The notes: generated by a model not told the origin, from the letters alone. A stretch of DNA of 64,000 bases from Paenarthrobacter sp. DKR-5 (GCF_018531425.1 NZ_JAHBOI010000004.1:248001-312000), one strand, 5' to 3'. Positions 24,968-38,630 are shown, numbered from the stretch's first letter. Numbers and translations: made by a program.

Positions 24968-26045
24968 GGCCCGCGCCGTCACCGTTGTTATTGCGGTTCA
25001 CCAGCTGAACCGGCCGGTCCGGCGGGCCGCGGAGTCGGCGCTCCTGGCGGGGCTTTCCGGCCAGGTGAAGGTGCTGGTGATGTGCCACGGCATCCCGTCG
25101 GCGGAGGTGCAGGCGCTGCTGGCGGACCTCCCTCAGGAGGATCTCGAGATCATCGAATTCGCGGACGGCATCCCGTCTCCGGCGGGGCCGAAGAACGCCG
25201 GCCTGGATCGGGCGGACACCTGCTACGTGGCGATCCTGGACTCCGACGATTACCTGGAGCCCGGTGCCTTGGCGGCGTGGATCGCGCAGGCGGACGAGAC
25301 CGGCGCGGACGCCGTGATCGCGCCGATCCGAATGCAGAGCGGGGTGCTGGACCTGACTCCGCGGCTGCGCGCGGTGCGCCGGGGCAGGCTGGATCCAGTG
25401 CGCGACCGTCTGGCCTACCGCACTGTTCCGTTCGGACTTATGCGGCGGTCCTCCGTCGAGAAGCTTGGCCTGCGCCTCACTCCCGGCGTCCGTACCGGCG
25501 AGGACATCGACTTCAGCCTGCACCTGTGGTTCGGCGCGGACCGGCTGGAAATGGGGCGGCCCGGGCCGCGTTACATCATGGGTGAGGATGCCGTGGAGCG
25601 GGTCACGAGCCACGTGCTGCCGCTGGCGGAGGAATTCAGGGCCCTGGGACAGGTGCTGCAGGCCGGCTGGCTCAAGGATCTCCGCCGCGGTGCCCGGCAG
25701 GCGGTCGCGGTGAAACTGCTGCGCATCCACGTGCTCGGCGCGTTGCTCCGGCGCGGGGCGGACTTCCCGTGGGTGGAACCGGACCGCGCGGCGCTTGCCG
25801 CAGCCGTCGAGGAAATCATGGCGTTCGCCCCCGGCGCCGAGCGGCCCTTGAGCGTCGCCGAGCGGCGCCTGGTCAGGCTCGCGCGGTCGCGGCACCTGGA
25901 CCGCGAACATTTTGCTGCCGCGCTGAGGGGATGGCCCGGCGGTTACCTCCGAACGATCCTCACCCCGCGGCCGTGGGACAACCTCCGGGTGGAGAGTAAT
26001 CTCCGCTACTACGTCGGCCGCAAGGTGGCGGCGCTGATCGGCTGA
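24960..26045 (+). CDS. GT2 glycosyltransferase (paralogue of the one at 34168)
   Basis: 361 residues. A GT-A domain opens with VTVVIAVHQLNRPVRRAAES and has ADGIPSPAGPKNAG and the metal site AILDSDDYLEP (~90-100); GEDIDFSLHLWFG follows near 180-190. The C-terminal 150 residues are helical and of unknown role. It shares ADGIPSPAGP, LDPVRDRLAYRT-like and GED-F-S-LWFG patterns with the gene at 34168, so the two are paralogues. The ATG overlaps the exporter stop by eight bases; a GTG two codons earlier is also possible. Substrate unknown. Confidence 0.82.
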   Translation: MTEARAVTVVIAVHQLNRPVRRAAESALLAGLSGQVKVLVMCHGIPSAEVQALLADLPQEDLEIIEFADGIPSPAGPKNAGLDRADTCYVAILDSDDYLEPGALAAWIAQADETGADAVIAPIRMQSGVLDLTPRLRAVRRGRLDPVRDRLAYRTVPFGLMRRSSVEKLGLRLTPGVRTGEDIDFSLHLWFGADRLEMGRPGPRYIMGEDAVERVTSHVLPLAEEFRALGQVLQAGWLKDLRRGARQAVAVKLLRIHVLGALLRRGADFPWVEPDRAALAAAVEEIMAFAPGAERPLSVAERRLVRLARSRHLDREHFAAALRGWPGGYLRTILTPRPWDNLRVESNLRYYVGRKVAALIG

Positions 26046-26055
26046 CGTCGGACTT

Positions 26056-30414
<4,359 letters not shown>

Positions 30415-30415
<1 letters not shown>

Positions 30416-31275
30416 TGAGCGCCGGTCCGCAGGAGCTGGCTGTCCCCGGTATCGGGGGCGGGCTCGGTGATGTTGTACGCTCGCGTTTCCTGCTCAAGCT
30501 GCTGGTACGCAAGGAACTGAAGGTCCGCTACCGCGGGTCGGTGCTGGGCCTGCTGTGGTCCTATGTGAAGCCGGGCGTCCAGTTCATCGTCTTCTATCTG
30601 GCACTCGGGGTATTCCTTGGTCTGAACAAGGGCACCGAGAACTACGCGGTGTACCTGTTCTCCGGCATCGTGCTGATTAACTTCTTCACCGAAGCCCTCG
30701 GCAACGCGGCACGGTCCATCGTGGGCAACGGCAATCTGATCAAAAAGATCTACCTGCCCCGGGAACTGTTCCCGGTGGCTTCTGTCTGGGTCTCCGGAGT
30801 GCATTTCTTCCCCCAGCTGGTGGTACTCGTGATTGCCTGCGTGTTCTCCGGCTGGCACCCGTCGATCATCCAGCTGCTGGCGGCTGTGGCCGCCTTCCTG
30901 CTGACCGCACTGCTGGCGACCGGACTCGGACTGTTCTTCGGTGCTGTGAACGTGTACTTCCGTGACTCGGAGAACATCGTGGACCTGTTGCTGATGGTCG
31001 TCACCTGGGCCTCCCCGGTGCTGTACATGTGGACCATGGTCCGCAAGGCGCTCGGAACCGGCTTCTTCTTCGTTTACCAGATGAACCCGATCACGATCGC
31101 GGTCGAGATCTTCCACTACGCCTTCTGGTACCCCACCACGGCCCAGACCGCGGAGCTTCCGCCGAACCTGCTCGCCCTGTGGCTGCCGGTCGGCCTGGTC
31201 GTCTCCGTGCTGCTGATCCTGCTGGGCCAATTCACATTCCGGCGGCTGGAAGGCCGCTTCGCGCAGGAGCTCTGA
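30415..31275 (+). CDS. wzm: polysaccharide ABC-2 permease
   Basis: 286 residues with six predicted membrane helices and the ABC2 polysaccharide-export pattern (LLVRKELKVRYRGSVLGLLWSYVKP, FFGAVNVYFRDSENIVDLLLM). Its amphipathic N-terminus RSRFLLKLLVRKELK is typical of Wzm/TagG/RfbA proteins. With the ATPase next to it, it moves finished undecaprenyl- or decaprenyl-linked chains across the membrane. The ATG overlaps the glfT2 stop by one base. The same order, galactofuranosyltransferase then permease and ATPase, is seen around mycobacterial galactan export genes. Confidence 0.92.
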
Positions 31276-31277
31276 GC

Positions 31278-32015
31278 ATGCCCACGGCCATCGAAGTCGA
31301 GCACATCAGCAAGAAGTTCGTGCTCCGGCACACACGCTCGCTGAAGGAAGCACTTGTCTGGTTGATCAAGGGCCGGCGCGGGGATCTCTCCAAGAAGTTC
31401 AAGGCGCTCGACGACGTTTCCGTCACCGTGCAGCAGGGGGAGACCGTGGCATTGCTGGGCCTGAACGGCTCAGGCAAGTCAACACTGCTCAAGCACATCT
31501 CCGGCGTAATGGTTCCCGACAGCGGCTCCGTCCGCACGCGGGGGAGGGTGGCCGGCCTGATCGAGGTCGGCGCCGGTTTCCATCACGACCTCACCGGCCG
31601 GGACAACGTGTTCCTCAACGGCGCCATCCTCGGGATGTCGGAGGAGCAGATCAACGAACGCTTCGACGACATCGTCGCCTTCTCCGAAATCGGCGAATTC
31701 ATCGACACCGAGGTGAAATTCTATTCCTCGGGTATGTACCTGCGCCTGGCGTTCTCGGTGGCCGTTCACACCGACCCTGAGGTGTTCCTGGTGGATGAGA
31801 TCCTCGCCGTCGGCGACGAGCCCTTCCAGCGCAAGTGCATCGCCAAGATCAAGGAACTGGGGGAGGCCGGCAAGACGCTCGTCGTCGTCAGCCACGACCT
31901 GGACCTGGTGGCGCAAATCTGCGACCGCGGCGTGCTCCTCGAGCACGGCAAGGTCATCATGGACGCACCGGTGGATGAGGCCATCGCCCGCCTTCGCAGC
32001 GGCGTCGGCCACTGA
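31278..32015 (+). CDS. wzt: polysaccharide ABC exporter ATPase, short form
   Basis: 245 residues. Walker A LLGLNGSGKSTLL (~58-68), the Wzt/TagH hallmark LIEVGAGFHHDLTGRDNVFLNG, signature YSSGMYLRLAFSVA, Walker B VFLVDEILAVGD and switch His in VVSHDLDL. It ends directly after the ATPase domain, so the C-terminal carbohydrate-binding domain that reads chain ends in E. coli O8/O9a Wzt is absent. Short forms occur where export does not depend on a terminal modification. It starts two bases after the wzm stop. Confidence 0.92.
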   Translation: MPTAIEVEHISKKFVLRHTRSLKEALVWLIKGRRGDLSKKFKALDDVSVTVQQGETVALLGLNGSGKSTLLKHISGVMVPDSGSVRTRGRVAGLIEVGAGFHHDLTGRDNVFLNGAILGMSEEQINERFDDIVAFSEIGEFIDTEVKFYSSGMYLRLAFSVAVHTDPEVFLVDEILAVGDEPFQRKCIAKIKELGEAGKTLVVVSHDLDLVAQICDRGVLLEHGKVIMDAPVDEAIARLRSGVGH

Positions 32016-32060
32016 CAGGCCACTGACCGGCCGCCGGGCGTCAGCCAGGCAGCCCCCGGT

Positions 32061-34055
32061 TCAGCTGCCGCAGGCGGTGATCTTGTACAGCTTCGCCGCG
32101 GACCCTTGGGAATCGACCACCTCGAAGCCGGGGACCTTGTCCAGGTTCTGGATGCCGCCGAGGCCGTGGTTCCCCAGATTGACCTCGGTGCCGCCGAAAT
32201 CGAGCACGTACTTCAGGCGCAGACGCTTGACCGCGGGGCAGACGGAAGGGTCCTTGGCGACGTCGCGGAGCTTGGCGATCACCTTTTGCTCGTCCGCGTT
32301 CAACGGAGAGCCGCCGGAGGGCATCAGGGCCTGGCGGTCGGCCAGTGCGTAGCTCAGGGAGGCGCCGGTGTACGGGTCGCCCACGATGAGGGCGTCAGCC
32401 GGCACCTCACGGTCGAGGCGGCCGATCAGGTCATGTTCCTCGCTGGTCAGCAGCGGTGCGTCGGACGTGTACCCGTACTTGTCCTGGGCCGCGTCCTGTT
32501 CCTGGTTGACGGCGTCGCCCTGCACGCCCACGGCCAGCAGCCCGAGAGCGAGAGCAGCGGTCGCGGCGGCCGGCCAGCCGGGCCGCAGCAGCGGGAAACG
32601 CCCCGTGCGGACCGCCACGGAGACCATCCAGATCCGAAGCCTGTCGATCACCCAGACGGCACCGACCGCCGCCAGGGGCAGGGCGATGACCGGGAGCATT
32701 GCGGCGAGACGGAAGCTGTCGTTGTACCAGACACCGGTGATGAACGAGCGGACCTCGTCCTTGTTGAATGACGAGACCACCACGTAGAGCCCGCAGCTGA
32801 TGATGAAACTGCCGACCAGCCACAGCGCCCGCCGGCGGGCGAGCAGCACGACGACGCCGGCAACGGTCAGGATGGCAATAACCCACGGCATCGGACGGCC
32901 CACCGGTGCGGAAAACACGGCCTCCCCAAGCGCCATCGGAATGGTACGGGTGGGTGGCCAGAAGGACGCGTTATCGCTGGGCCGGACGCGGATCCACAGC
33001 TGCTGCAGGACCAGGAAATAGGCGACGACGGCGGCCGGTGGCCAGATGTACTGCCAGGCACGGGCCTTCGACCGCTTCGCCGCCACGAGCCTGAGGACAA
33101 GCCAAGCGAGCAGGGGCGCGATCGAGAGTGCGAAAACAGCCATCGGCATGCTCGGATGGGCGAGGGCGAGCCCGGCGAGGAGAAGCAGCAGGCTGGCGAT
33201 CGTCTTGAGCCTGCCGCCGCTGGGCAGCAGCGAAAGCCCGAGCAGGTCCAGCACCAGCGCGATGGCCGCCGGGAGGATCGCAATCGCCAGCAGGTTTGGA
33301 TAGAGCACCCCGAAGTTGACCATCAGGTAGGGGAAGGACGCGAAACCGGAAGCGAGCACCCCTGTCACGACCATGGCCGCCGGCCGGGCACCGGTGAGCC
33401 GGCTCACCAGGAAAAGCGCCGAGAGAGGCCAGACGAGGGCGGCAATGACGATGTTCGTGACGTTGACGCCGACCGGGATGGACGCGCCGGAAGCCTCAAT
33501 GACCAGAGCGACCAGGTCATGCCAGGCGCCGGGGTAGATGGAGACGGCCGAGGACTGGGGGTCCAGCGCTCCCAGGGTGAGCGAAGAGCCACGCCCGGTG
33601 TCGAGGATGAAGCGGACAGCGTTCAGATGGAAGACATTGTCGAACGTTTGCGAGATATTGTCCGGTGGCCCGAAGATCTTGATGAACCGGTAGCCGATAA
33701 TGCCGGCGCCGGTCGCCAAGCCCGCAACGAAAGCCGCCATCGACAAAGAGGAGGGCCGCCGGAACGCAAAAGCCTCGCGCAGGGTCACCCGCTTGATGCG
33801 CAGGACCACCAGCCGCGCGAGCGCGGCGGCCACCCCGGACGCGAGCGTCAGCACCGCGAACGCCGCCACGGACCATCGGACGTGAACCAGCTGCAGGGCA
33901 ATGGCACCCCCGGCTCCCACGGCGGCTGTCAGGGGCGCGGAGACGCCTGCCCACGCCAGTCCGCGGAACCCGATGATCCGTGCGAGGAAGGCTCCCGGAA
34001 GGAACACGATCACAACACAGGCCAGAGCAGCAGGGACCGTTTGTGACCAATGCAT
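32061..34055 (-). CDS. large polytopic membrane protein (DUF6541-like), possible GT-C enzyme
   Basis: 664 residues with about 13 membrane segments followed by a soluble C-terminal domain of about 140 residues. That tail has LIGRLDREVPADALIVGDPYTGASLSYALADR and a final KYVLDFGGTEV region. The first long loop carries FGPPDNISQTFDNVFHLNAVRFI. An acidic/aromatic first loop and a C-terminal soluble domain is a GT-C layout; I believe this matches the actinobacterial family DUF6541, but by memory only. In a polysaccharide locus it may use polyprenyl-phosphate sugars outside the membrane. It is convergent with wzt and divergent from the next GT2. Confidence 0.75.
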   Translation of the reverse strand: MHWSQTVPAALACVVIVFLPGAFLARIIGFRGLAWAGVSAPLTAAVGAGGAIALQLVHVRWSVAAFAVLTLASGVAAALARLVVLRIKRVTLREAFAFRRPSSLSMAAFVAGLATGAGIIGYRFIKIFGPPDNISQTFDNVFHLNAVRFILDTGRGSSLTLGALDPQSSAVSIYPGAWHDLVALVIEASGASIPVGVNVTNIVIAALVWPLSALFLVSRLTGARPAAMVVTGVLASGFASFPYLMVNFGVLYPNLLAIAILPAAIALVLDLLGLSLLPSGGRLKTIASLLLLLAGLALAHPSMPMAVFALSIAPLLAWLVLRLVAAKRSKARAWQYIWPPAAVVAYFLVLQQLWIRVRPSDNASFWPPTRTIPMALGEAVFSAPVGRPMPWVIAILTVAGVVVLLARRRALWLVGSFIISCGLYVVVSSFNKDEVRSFITGVWYNDSFRLAAMLPVIALPLAAVGAVWVIDRLRIWMVSVAVRTGRFPLLRPGWPAAATAALALGLLAVGVQGDAVNQEQDAAQDKYGYTSDAPLLTSEEHDLIGRLDREVPADALIVGDPYTGASLSYALADRQALMPSGGSPLNADEQKVIAKLRDVAKDPSVCPAVKRLRLKYVLDFGGTEVNLGNHGLGGIQNLDKVPGFEVVDSQGSAAKLYKITACGS

Positions 34056-34155
34056 GGAGGGGGAGCCTTCGGTTGACGCGGATGACGATTCAGACTACCA
34101 AGAGAGGTCCTGTGCTCCGCTGATCCGGCCCTGAGCCGCGCGGAAGGTGAAGTGA

Positions 34156-34161
34156 TAGCCT
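34156..34161 (+). promoter_or_regulatory. -10 hexamer TAGCCT of a leaderless transcript
   Basis: Six bases lie between it and the GTG at 34168. Confidence 0.5.
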
Positions 34162-34167
34162 GCCGGG

Positions 34168-35271
34168 GTGCCTGCCGCGAAGCCCCCGATCCGTCCCGCC
34201 GTCGACGTCGTCATAGCCGTCCACAACGCCGCCCGGCCCGTTCGCCGGGCAGTGGAGTCGGTCTTCGCGGCCGGGCTGGCCCCCGGCAGGGACGGCGGCG
34301 TGCGGGTCTCCGTGGTCTGCCACAACGTGCCCGTTGAAGAGATCCGGGCGCTCTTCCCGTCGCCGCTGGCTGAACAGGTGCGTTTCCTGAGCTGTGCCGA
34401 CGGCATTCCCAGCCCTGCCGGACCGTTCAACACCGGCCTTGCGGCAGCCGACGCCGAGTATGTGAGCATCATGGGCAGCGATGACACGCTCGAACCCGGC
34501 GCGCTGGCGGACTGGTTGGAGGTCGCCCGCTGCTGCACCTCGGACGCAGTCATCGCTCCGCAGCGCCACGCCGGCGGAGCAAAGGTCAGGACACCACCGG
34601 TCCGCGTGGGCCGGCGGCGGCACCTGGATCCTGTCAAGGACAGGCTGAGCTACCGGACGGCGCCCCTGGGCCTGGTGCGGACCGCCGAAATCCGGCGGCA
34701 GGGGCTGGCCTTCAGCGCGGGCCGCCGGTCGGGCGAGGACCAGGAGTTCTCTTCGAAGCTGTGGTTCGGCGGCGGCCGGATCGATTACGCCCGCGGAGCA
34801 GGGCGGTACGTGGTTGGCGCGGACGCCGCGGACCGCATCACCAGCGCCCGGCGCCCGGTTGCCGAGGACCTTGGCTTCGCCACCGACCTCGTCGCGGGCG
34901 AGTGGTTCCGGCATCTGCCGCAGCGTGCCCGCACAGCCATTGTCACTAAAATCCTGCGCGTGCATGTGTTTGGCATGGTACTTGCCCGGGCCGGCGGGGA
35001 TGGCTGGTCCGCCGCGGACCGGCAGGCGCTGGCCGAGGCCGCAGGGGCGCTGACGGCGGCCGCCCCCGGGGCGCGCCGGCTGCTGTCCGTTGCGGACAAC
35101 CGGCTGCTGCAGAGCATCCTGGACCCGGGTTCCCCGGAGGCGGTGCTGGTCCGCCGCGCCCATGAGCGGCGCCGGTTCGGCCGTCCCGCCACGGTGTTCG
35201 CCGCCGGGTTGACGGCGCAGTTCAACCCCGAAGCGCCGCTGCGCTTCATCGCCGCATCGGCGCTTTTGTAG
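34168..35271 (+). CDS. GT2 glycosyltransferase (paralogue of the one at 24960)
   Basis: 367 residues. GT-A opening VDVVIAVHNAARPVRRAVESV, CADGIPSPAGPFNTG, and SIMGSDDTLEPG near residue 100 where the paralogue has LDSDD; LDPVKDRLSYRTAPLGL and SGEDQEFSSKLWFGG follow. The first Asp of the metal motif is replaced by Gly, though SDD remains. The helical C-terminal third is shared with the paralogue. The GTG lies six bases after TAGCCT. The gene stands alone between the divergent membrane protein and the next promoter. Confidence 0.8.
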   Translation: MPAAKPPIRPAVDVVIAVHNAARPVRRAVESVFAAGLAPGRDGGVRVSVVCHNVPVEEIRALFPSPLAEQVRFLSCADGIPSPAGPFNTGLAAADAEYVSIMGSDDTLEPGALADWLEVARCCTSDAVIAPQRHAGGAKVRTPPVRVGRRRHLDPVKDRLSYRTAPLGLVRTAEIRRQGLAFSAGRRSGEDQEFSSKLWFGGGRIDYARGAGRYVVGADAADRITSARRPVAEDLGFATDLVAGEWFRHLPQRARTAIVTKILRVHVFGMVLARAGGDGWSAADRQALAEAAGALTAAAPGARRLLSVADNRLLQSILDPGSPEAVLVRRAHERRRFGRPATVFAAGLTAQFNPEAPLRFIAASALL

Positions 35272-35304
35272 CGGCCAATTGTCCGCCTGCGAAGCCCGCT
35301 ATGG

Positions 35305-35310
35305 GATACT
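35305..35310 (+). promoter_or_regulatory. -10 hexamer GATACT of a leaderless transcript
   Basis: Six bases lie between it and the GTG at 35317. Confidence 0.55.
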
Positions 35311-35316
35311 GGAGCA

Positions 35317-35982
35317 GTGAGTCATACCTGGATAGTCATACCTATGTATAACGAAGCCTCGGTCGTCGGCACCGTTATCGAAGGTCTGATGGCTGAATTC
35401 GAGCACGTGGTGTGCGTCGACGACGGCAGCAGCGACGGCTCCCAGCAGGCGGCACGCGAGGCAGGCGCCGTCGTCGTCCAGCACCCGGTCAACCTCGGCC
35501 AGGGAGCTGCCCTGCAGACCGGCATCGAATACGTGCTCCAGGACCCCGAGACCGAATGCATTGTCACCTTCGACGCCGACGGCCAGCACCGGGTCGAGGA
35601 CGCCCGGGCGATGGCCGACCGGGTCCGCAGCGGCGAGGCGGACATCGTGCTCGGTTCGCGGTTCCTGGACAACCGGACCAAACTGGCGCCGATGAAGCGC
35701 CTGGTGCTGCGCACAGCCGCGGCCCAGTCCCGGATATCCACCGGTCTTCCGCTCACCGACGCCCACAACGGGCTGCGCGCCTTCAACCCCGAGGTGGCGC
35801 GGAGGATCAACCTGACCCAGAACCGGATGGCCCACGCCTCCGAACTGATCCATCAAATCGCGCAGATGGACACCCGCTGGGTGGAGCACCCCGTGGAAAT
35901 CGTCTACACCGACTACTCCAAGGCCAAAGGCCAGTCGCTGCTCAACTCCGTGAACATCGTCGCGGATCTCTTCTTTAGGTGA
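35317..35982 (+). CDS. GT2 glycosyltransferase, dolichol-phosphate-mannose-synthase type, soluble
   Basis: 221 residues consisting of a single GT-A domain: WIVIPMYNEASVVGTVIEGL, CVDDGSSDGSQQAA, the metal site VTFDADGQH near residue 85 and LPLTDAHNGLRAFNPEVA. It has no membrane helices. Enzymes of this type attach a sugar to polyprenyl phosphate and are often paired with a small DUF2304 membrane protein, as here. The GTG lies six bases after GATACT. The DUF2304 gene follows after four bases. Confidence 0.88.
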   Translation: MSHTWIVIPMYNEASVVGTVIEGLMAEFEHVVCVDDGSSDGSQQAAREAGAVVVQHPVNLGQGAALQTGIEYVLQDPETECIVTFDADGQHRVEDARAMADRVRSGEADIVLGSRFLDNRTKLAPMKRLVLRTAAAQSRISTGLPLTDAHNGLRAFNPEVARRINLTQNRMAHASELIHQIAQMDTRWVEHPVEIVYTDYSKAKGQSLLNSVNIVADLFFR

Positions 35983-35986
35983 AATC

Positions 35987-36367
35987 GTGCAGATAATCGT
36001 GCAGATAGTCCTCGTCCTCGCGGTCGTCGTCGTCTCCCTGGCGCTGATGCGCGGCGGGTCCAACGCCCGGCACCTCGCCATCCGCCGGATCATGCTGGTG
36101 CTGTTCGCCACGACCGCGGCGTTTTCCATTTTCTTCCCGGAAGTGCTGACGTTCGTTGCCCGCCTGATGGGCATCGGCCGCGGCACCGACCTTGTGCTCT
36201 ACGCGCTGATCGTCACCGTCCTGGTCTTCATGGCCACCACTTACCAGCGGTTCCGGCACTTTGAAACCTCGCTGACCCGTCTGGCTCGCCGCATCGCGAT
36301 CGATGAGGCTCCGCGGCCCTATGCCACCGAAGGGACCGAACGCCCGAGCGAGCACGCGCAGCGCTAA
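35987..36367 (+). CDS. DUF2304 membrane protein
   Basis: 126 residues with three membrane segments (IIVQIVLVLAVVVVSLAL, a stretch around MLVLFATTAAFSIFFP, and VLYALIVTVLVFMATTYQRF) and a charged tail. The pattern matches DUF2304, a family found next to soluble DPM-synthase-like transferases. It probably holds the partner at the membrane or takes part in lipid binding, which is inferred from this recurring pairing. The GTG start is four bases after the upstream stop. Confidence 0.82.
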   Translation: MQIIVQIVLVLAVVVVSLALMRGGSNARHLAIRRIMLVLFATTAAFSIFFPEVLTFVARLMGIGRGTDLVLYALIVTVLVFMATTYQRFRHFETSLTRLARRIAIDEAPRPYATEGTERPSEHAQR

Positions 36368-36386
36368 TTGCGCCGCGGCTTTCTGG

Positions 36387-36392
36387 GATGAT
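36387..36392 (+). promoter_or_regulatory. possible -10 hexamer GATGAT of a leaderless transcript
   Basis: Seven bases lie between it and the ATG at 36400. Upstream ATG codons at 36388 and 36391 lie inside it. Confidence 0.4.
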
Positions 36393-36399
36393 GGGAGAC

Positions 36400-37542
36400 A
36401 TGACTGAGCGTCCCCTGCTGCTGATCCTGTCCTTCTCGCCCATCAGGTCCGACCCGCGCGTGCTCAAGCAGGTGGAACTGTTCAAGGACAAGTACCGGCT
36501 GGCCACCTGCGGCTACGGGGCGGCGCCGGAGGGCGTCGAGGAGCACTATGCGCTCCCCGAGGATGCGCAGGGGTGGGCCTCGGACAAGGCCGCTCTGATC
36601 ACCCGCCGCTATGCGAAGGTCTATAACGGCCTCAGCGCGGTCGTCGCGGCGCGCCGGGCGCTCCCGAAGGCCCGCTTCGACATCATTCTCGCCAACGACC
36701 TGAACACGCTGCCGCTGGCGCTTGAGCTGCAGCCGCGCCTGGGGGTTCACTCGGACCTGCATGAGTTCGCGCCGCGGGAAAAGGACGAAGACCCCAAATG
36801 GCGCCTGTTCGTGGCTCCCTACCTGCGCTGGCTCTGCCGCAAATACCTGCCGAAGGCCGCGTCGGTGACAACGGTGTCGGATGGCATCGCCGCCCAGTAC
36901 AGCAAGGACTACGGCGTCGACGCCGGCGTCGTCACGAACGCAGCGCCGTATGTGGAGGGCGAAGTGCATCCGGTGGGGGAGAAAATCCGGCTCATCCACA
37001 GTGCCGCCGGGCAGCGCTACCGCAAGATCGAGAACTTCATCGAGGCCATGCGCACGGCGCCCGACTGGCTCACCCTTGACTTGATCGTGATGCCCAACGA
37101 GCCGGACTACGTGGCCGAGTTGCGGGAGCTGGCGGAGGGCGTCCCCGGAGTCAAACTGCGTGACCCAGTGCCCTATAAGGAACTCGTGCGGACGCTGAGC
37201 GAATACGACGTGTCCATCGTTTTCCTGCCGCCGACCAATTTCAACCTCCGCAACGCGTTGCCGAACAAGTTCTTCGAAGCGGTCCAGGCACGCCTGGGCG
37301 TGATCGTGGGGCCGTCGCCGGCGATGGTGGCGCTGGTGGAGCGGTATGGCTTCGGTGGGGTCACCGAGGACTTCAGCGCCGCGAAGCTTTCCGAGACCCT
37401 CCACAGCCTCACCCCGGAGCTGGTCGCGACCTGGAAGAAAGCAGCGGACGCCGCGGCTGTTCCGCTCTCCGCCGAATCCCAGGTCAGGCTCTGGGAGGAG
37501 AAGATCGCGCACCTCGCGCAGAAGGCCCCGGCCGCCGGCTAG
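36400..37542 (+). CDS. GT4-type glycosyltransferase
   Basis: 380 residues of GT-B fold. N-terminal half: LLILSFSPIRSDPRVLKQVELF, a usual GT4 opening, then DIILANDLNTLPLAL and DLHEFAPREK. C-terminal half: RLIHSAAGQRYRKIENFIEAM, VKLRDPVPYKELVRTLSEYDVSI and LPNKFFEAVQARLGVIVGPS, where the E of the EX7E region sits. The start is the third of three in-frame ATG codons, seven bases after a GATGAT hexamer. The donor is not deducible. It ends 28 bases before a convergent glycosyltransferase. Confidence 0.85.
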   Translation: MTERPLLLILSFSPIRSDPRVLKQVELFKDKYRLATCGYGAAPEGVEEHYALPEDAQGWASDKAALITRRYAKVYNGLSAVVAARRALPKARFDIILANDLNTLPLALELQPRLGVHSDLHEFAPREKDEDPKWRLFVAPYLRWLCRKYLPKAASVTTVSDGIAAQYSKDYGVDAGVVTNAAPYVEGEVHPVGEKIRLIHSAAGQRYRKIENFIEAMRTAPDWLTLDLIVMPNEPDYVAELRELAEGVPGVKLRDPVPYKELVRTLSEYDVSIVFLPPTNFNLRNALPNKFFEAVQARLGVIVGPSPAMVALVERYGFGGVTEDFSAAKLSETLHSLTPELVATWKKAADAAAVPLSAESQVRLWEEKIAHLAQKAPAAG

Positions 37543-37570
37543 GCGCAGGCAGCGCACCGCCGCCGGAGCT

Positions 37571-38533
37571 TCACTGCTGGAGCACAGCGGCGTAGAGCTC
37601 TTCCAGCCGTTCCTCAAGCACGACGGGCGAGTGGTGGGCCAGCGCCCACTCGCGGCCGAGCGCGGCGGTGGCAGCAGCCTTGGCGGGATCGGCGAGGATC
37701 CTGCCGACGAGCTCCAGGGGGTCAGCCGTCCGCGAGTTGTGCAACGGGGCCTCGTCCCCGTAGGCATCTTGGGCCGAGAACGCCGCCACCAGCGGCGTCC
37801 CCTGGGCCATGGCCTCCAGTTCACTCAAACCGAGCACACCAAAGCGCTGCTGGCCGACGACGACGTCGGCTTCGGCGAGCTTGCGCCGGTAGTCGGACTC
37901 CGGCATGTGCGGGAGCAGGAGCACGCCGGCTTCCCGCGCCGCTCCGGCGAGATGGCCCCAGTCGAGGCCTTCCAGGACGACCTCCGGGTGGGTCGCGCGC
38001 AGGCGTGCAGCGAGTTTGATGAGCTCAGGCGCCCCTTTGGACTCGTCCCAGCGTGAGGCGAAGAAGAGCCGCTGGCCGGCATGCTCCCCGGCGGGGACGG
38101 GCTCAATGGCGGCGAGCGGCAGCGGGGCGGGGAACCAGGCTGCGTCGGGCCTCAGCGCCCGGACGGCGTCGCCCATGTCCGGCGTCGAGTACAGGACCGC
38201 GGAGGCAGTGAGGATCGAGCGGCGCACGACCGGACCCAGGAAGCGGGAGTGCAGGTCCTGGCGGACGTCGGTGCCGTGCAGGTGCAGCACCGTTCCGCGC
38301 CGGCCCCAGCCGTAGTAACCCGAAACACCGTAGTTGATGTGCAGGATATCCGGCCGCGGACGGGCAAGCCGCACCGCGGCGAGGTCCAGTGCGCGCCGCG
38401 CGGCGACGGCCAGCGGGTGGGCGCCGCGGCCCGCCGGGACGGCCCGGAGCTCCCAGTCCAGTCCCTTCCTGCGGGCGACGTCGATCACGTTGCGGGAGGT
38501 CCCGGAGATGTCGCCCAAGTGCAAAACTCGCAT
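37571..38533 (-). CDS. GT4-like glycosyltransferase (paralogue of the one at 26056)
   Basis: 320 residues: VLHLGDISGTSRNVIDVARRKG, ILHINYGVSGYYGWGRRG, LHLHGTDVRQDL, RLFFASRWDESKGAPELIKLA, LEGLDWGHLAGAA, ADVVVGQQRFGVLGLSELEAMA. Both halves of a GT-B fold are present. The close match of landmarks with the minus-strand gene at 26056 marks an old duplication inside the locus. The ATG lies six bases after TAGAGT on the minus strand, so the mRNA is probably leaderless. A strong terminator separates it from the lysozyme gene upstream. Confidence 0.83.
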   Translation of the reverse strand: MRVLHLGDISGTSRNVIDVARRKGLDWELRAVPAGRGAHPLAVAARRALDLAAVRLARPRPDILHINYGVSGYYGWGRRGTVLHLHGTDVRQDLHSRFLGPVVRRSILTASAVLYSTPDMGDAVRALRPDAAWFPAPLPLAAIEPVPAGEHAGQRLFFASRWDESKGAPELIKLAARLRATHPEVVLEGLDWGHLAGAAREAGVLLLPHMPESDYRRKLAEADVVVGQQRFGVLGLSELEAMAQGTPLVAAFSAQDAYGDEAPLHNSRTADPLELVGRILADPAKAAATAALGREWALAHHSPVVLEERLEELYAAVLQQ

Positions 38534-38539
38534 CCTGCC

Positions 38540-38545
38540 ACTCTA
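38540..38545 (-). promoter_or_regulatory. -10 hexamer TAGAGT of a leaderless transcript
   Basis: On the minus strand it lies six bases before the ATG at 38533. Confidence 0.55.
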
Positions 38546-38551
38546 TCGGCA

Positions 38552-38593
38552 GCGCCCGCCGGGGCGCCCCGCGAGGGGTGCCCCGGCGGGCGC
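38552..38593 (-). terminator. strong terminator after the GH25 lysozyme gene
   Basis: An inverted repeat of 19 bp (one G-T pair) with a 4-base loop, 37 bases past the lysozyme stop. It lies immediately before the leaderless promoter of the next minus-strand gene and so insulates the two. Confidence 0.85.
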
Positions 38594-38630
38594 CGGGAGT
38601 AAAGCGTGGCGGCTCAGCGGCAGCTTCGGT

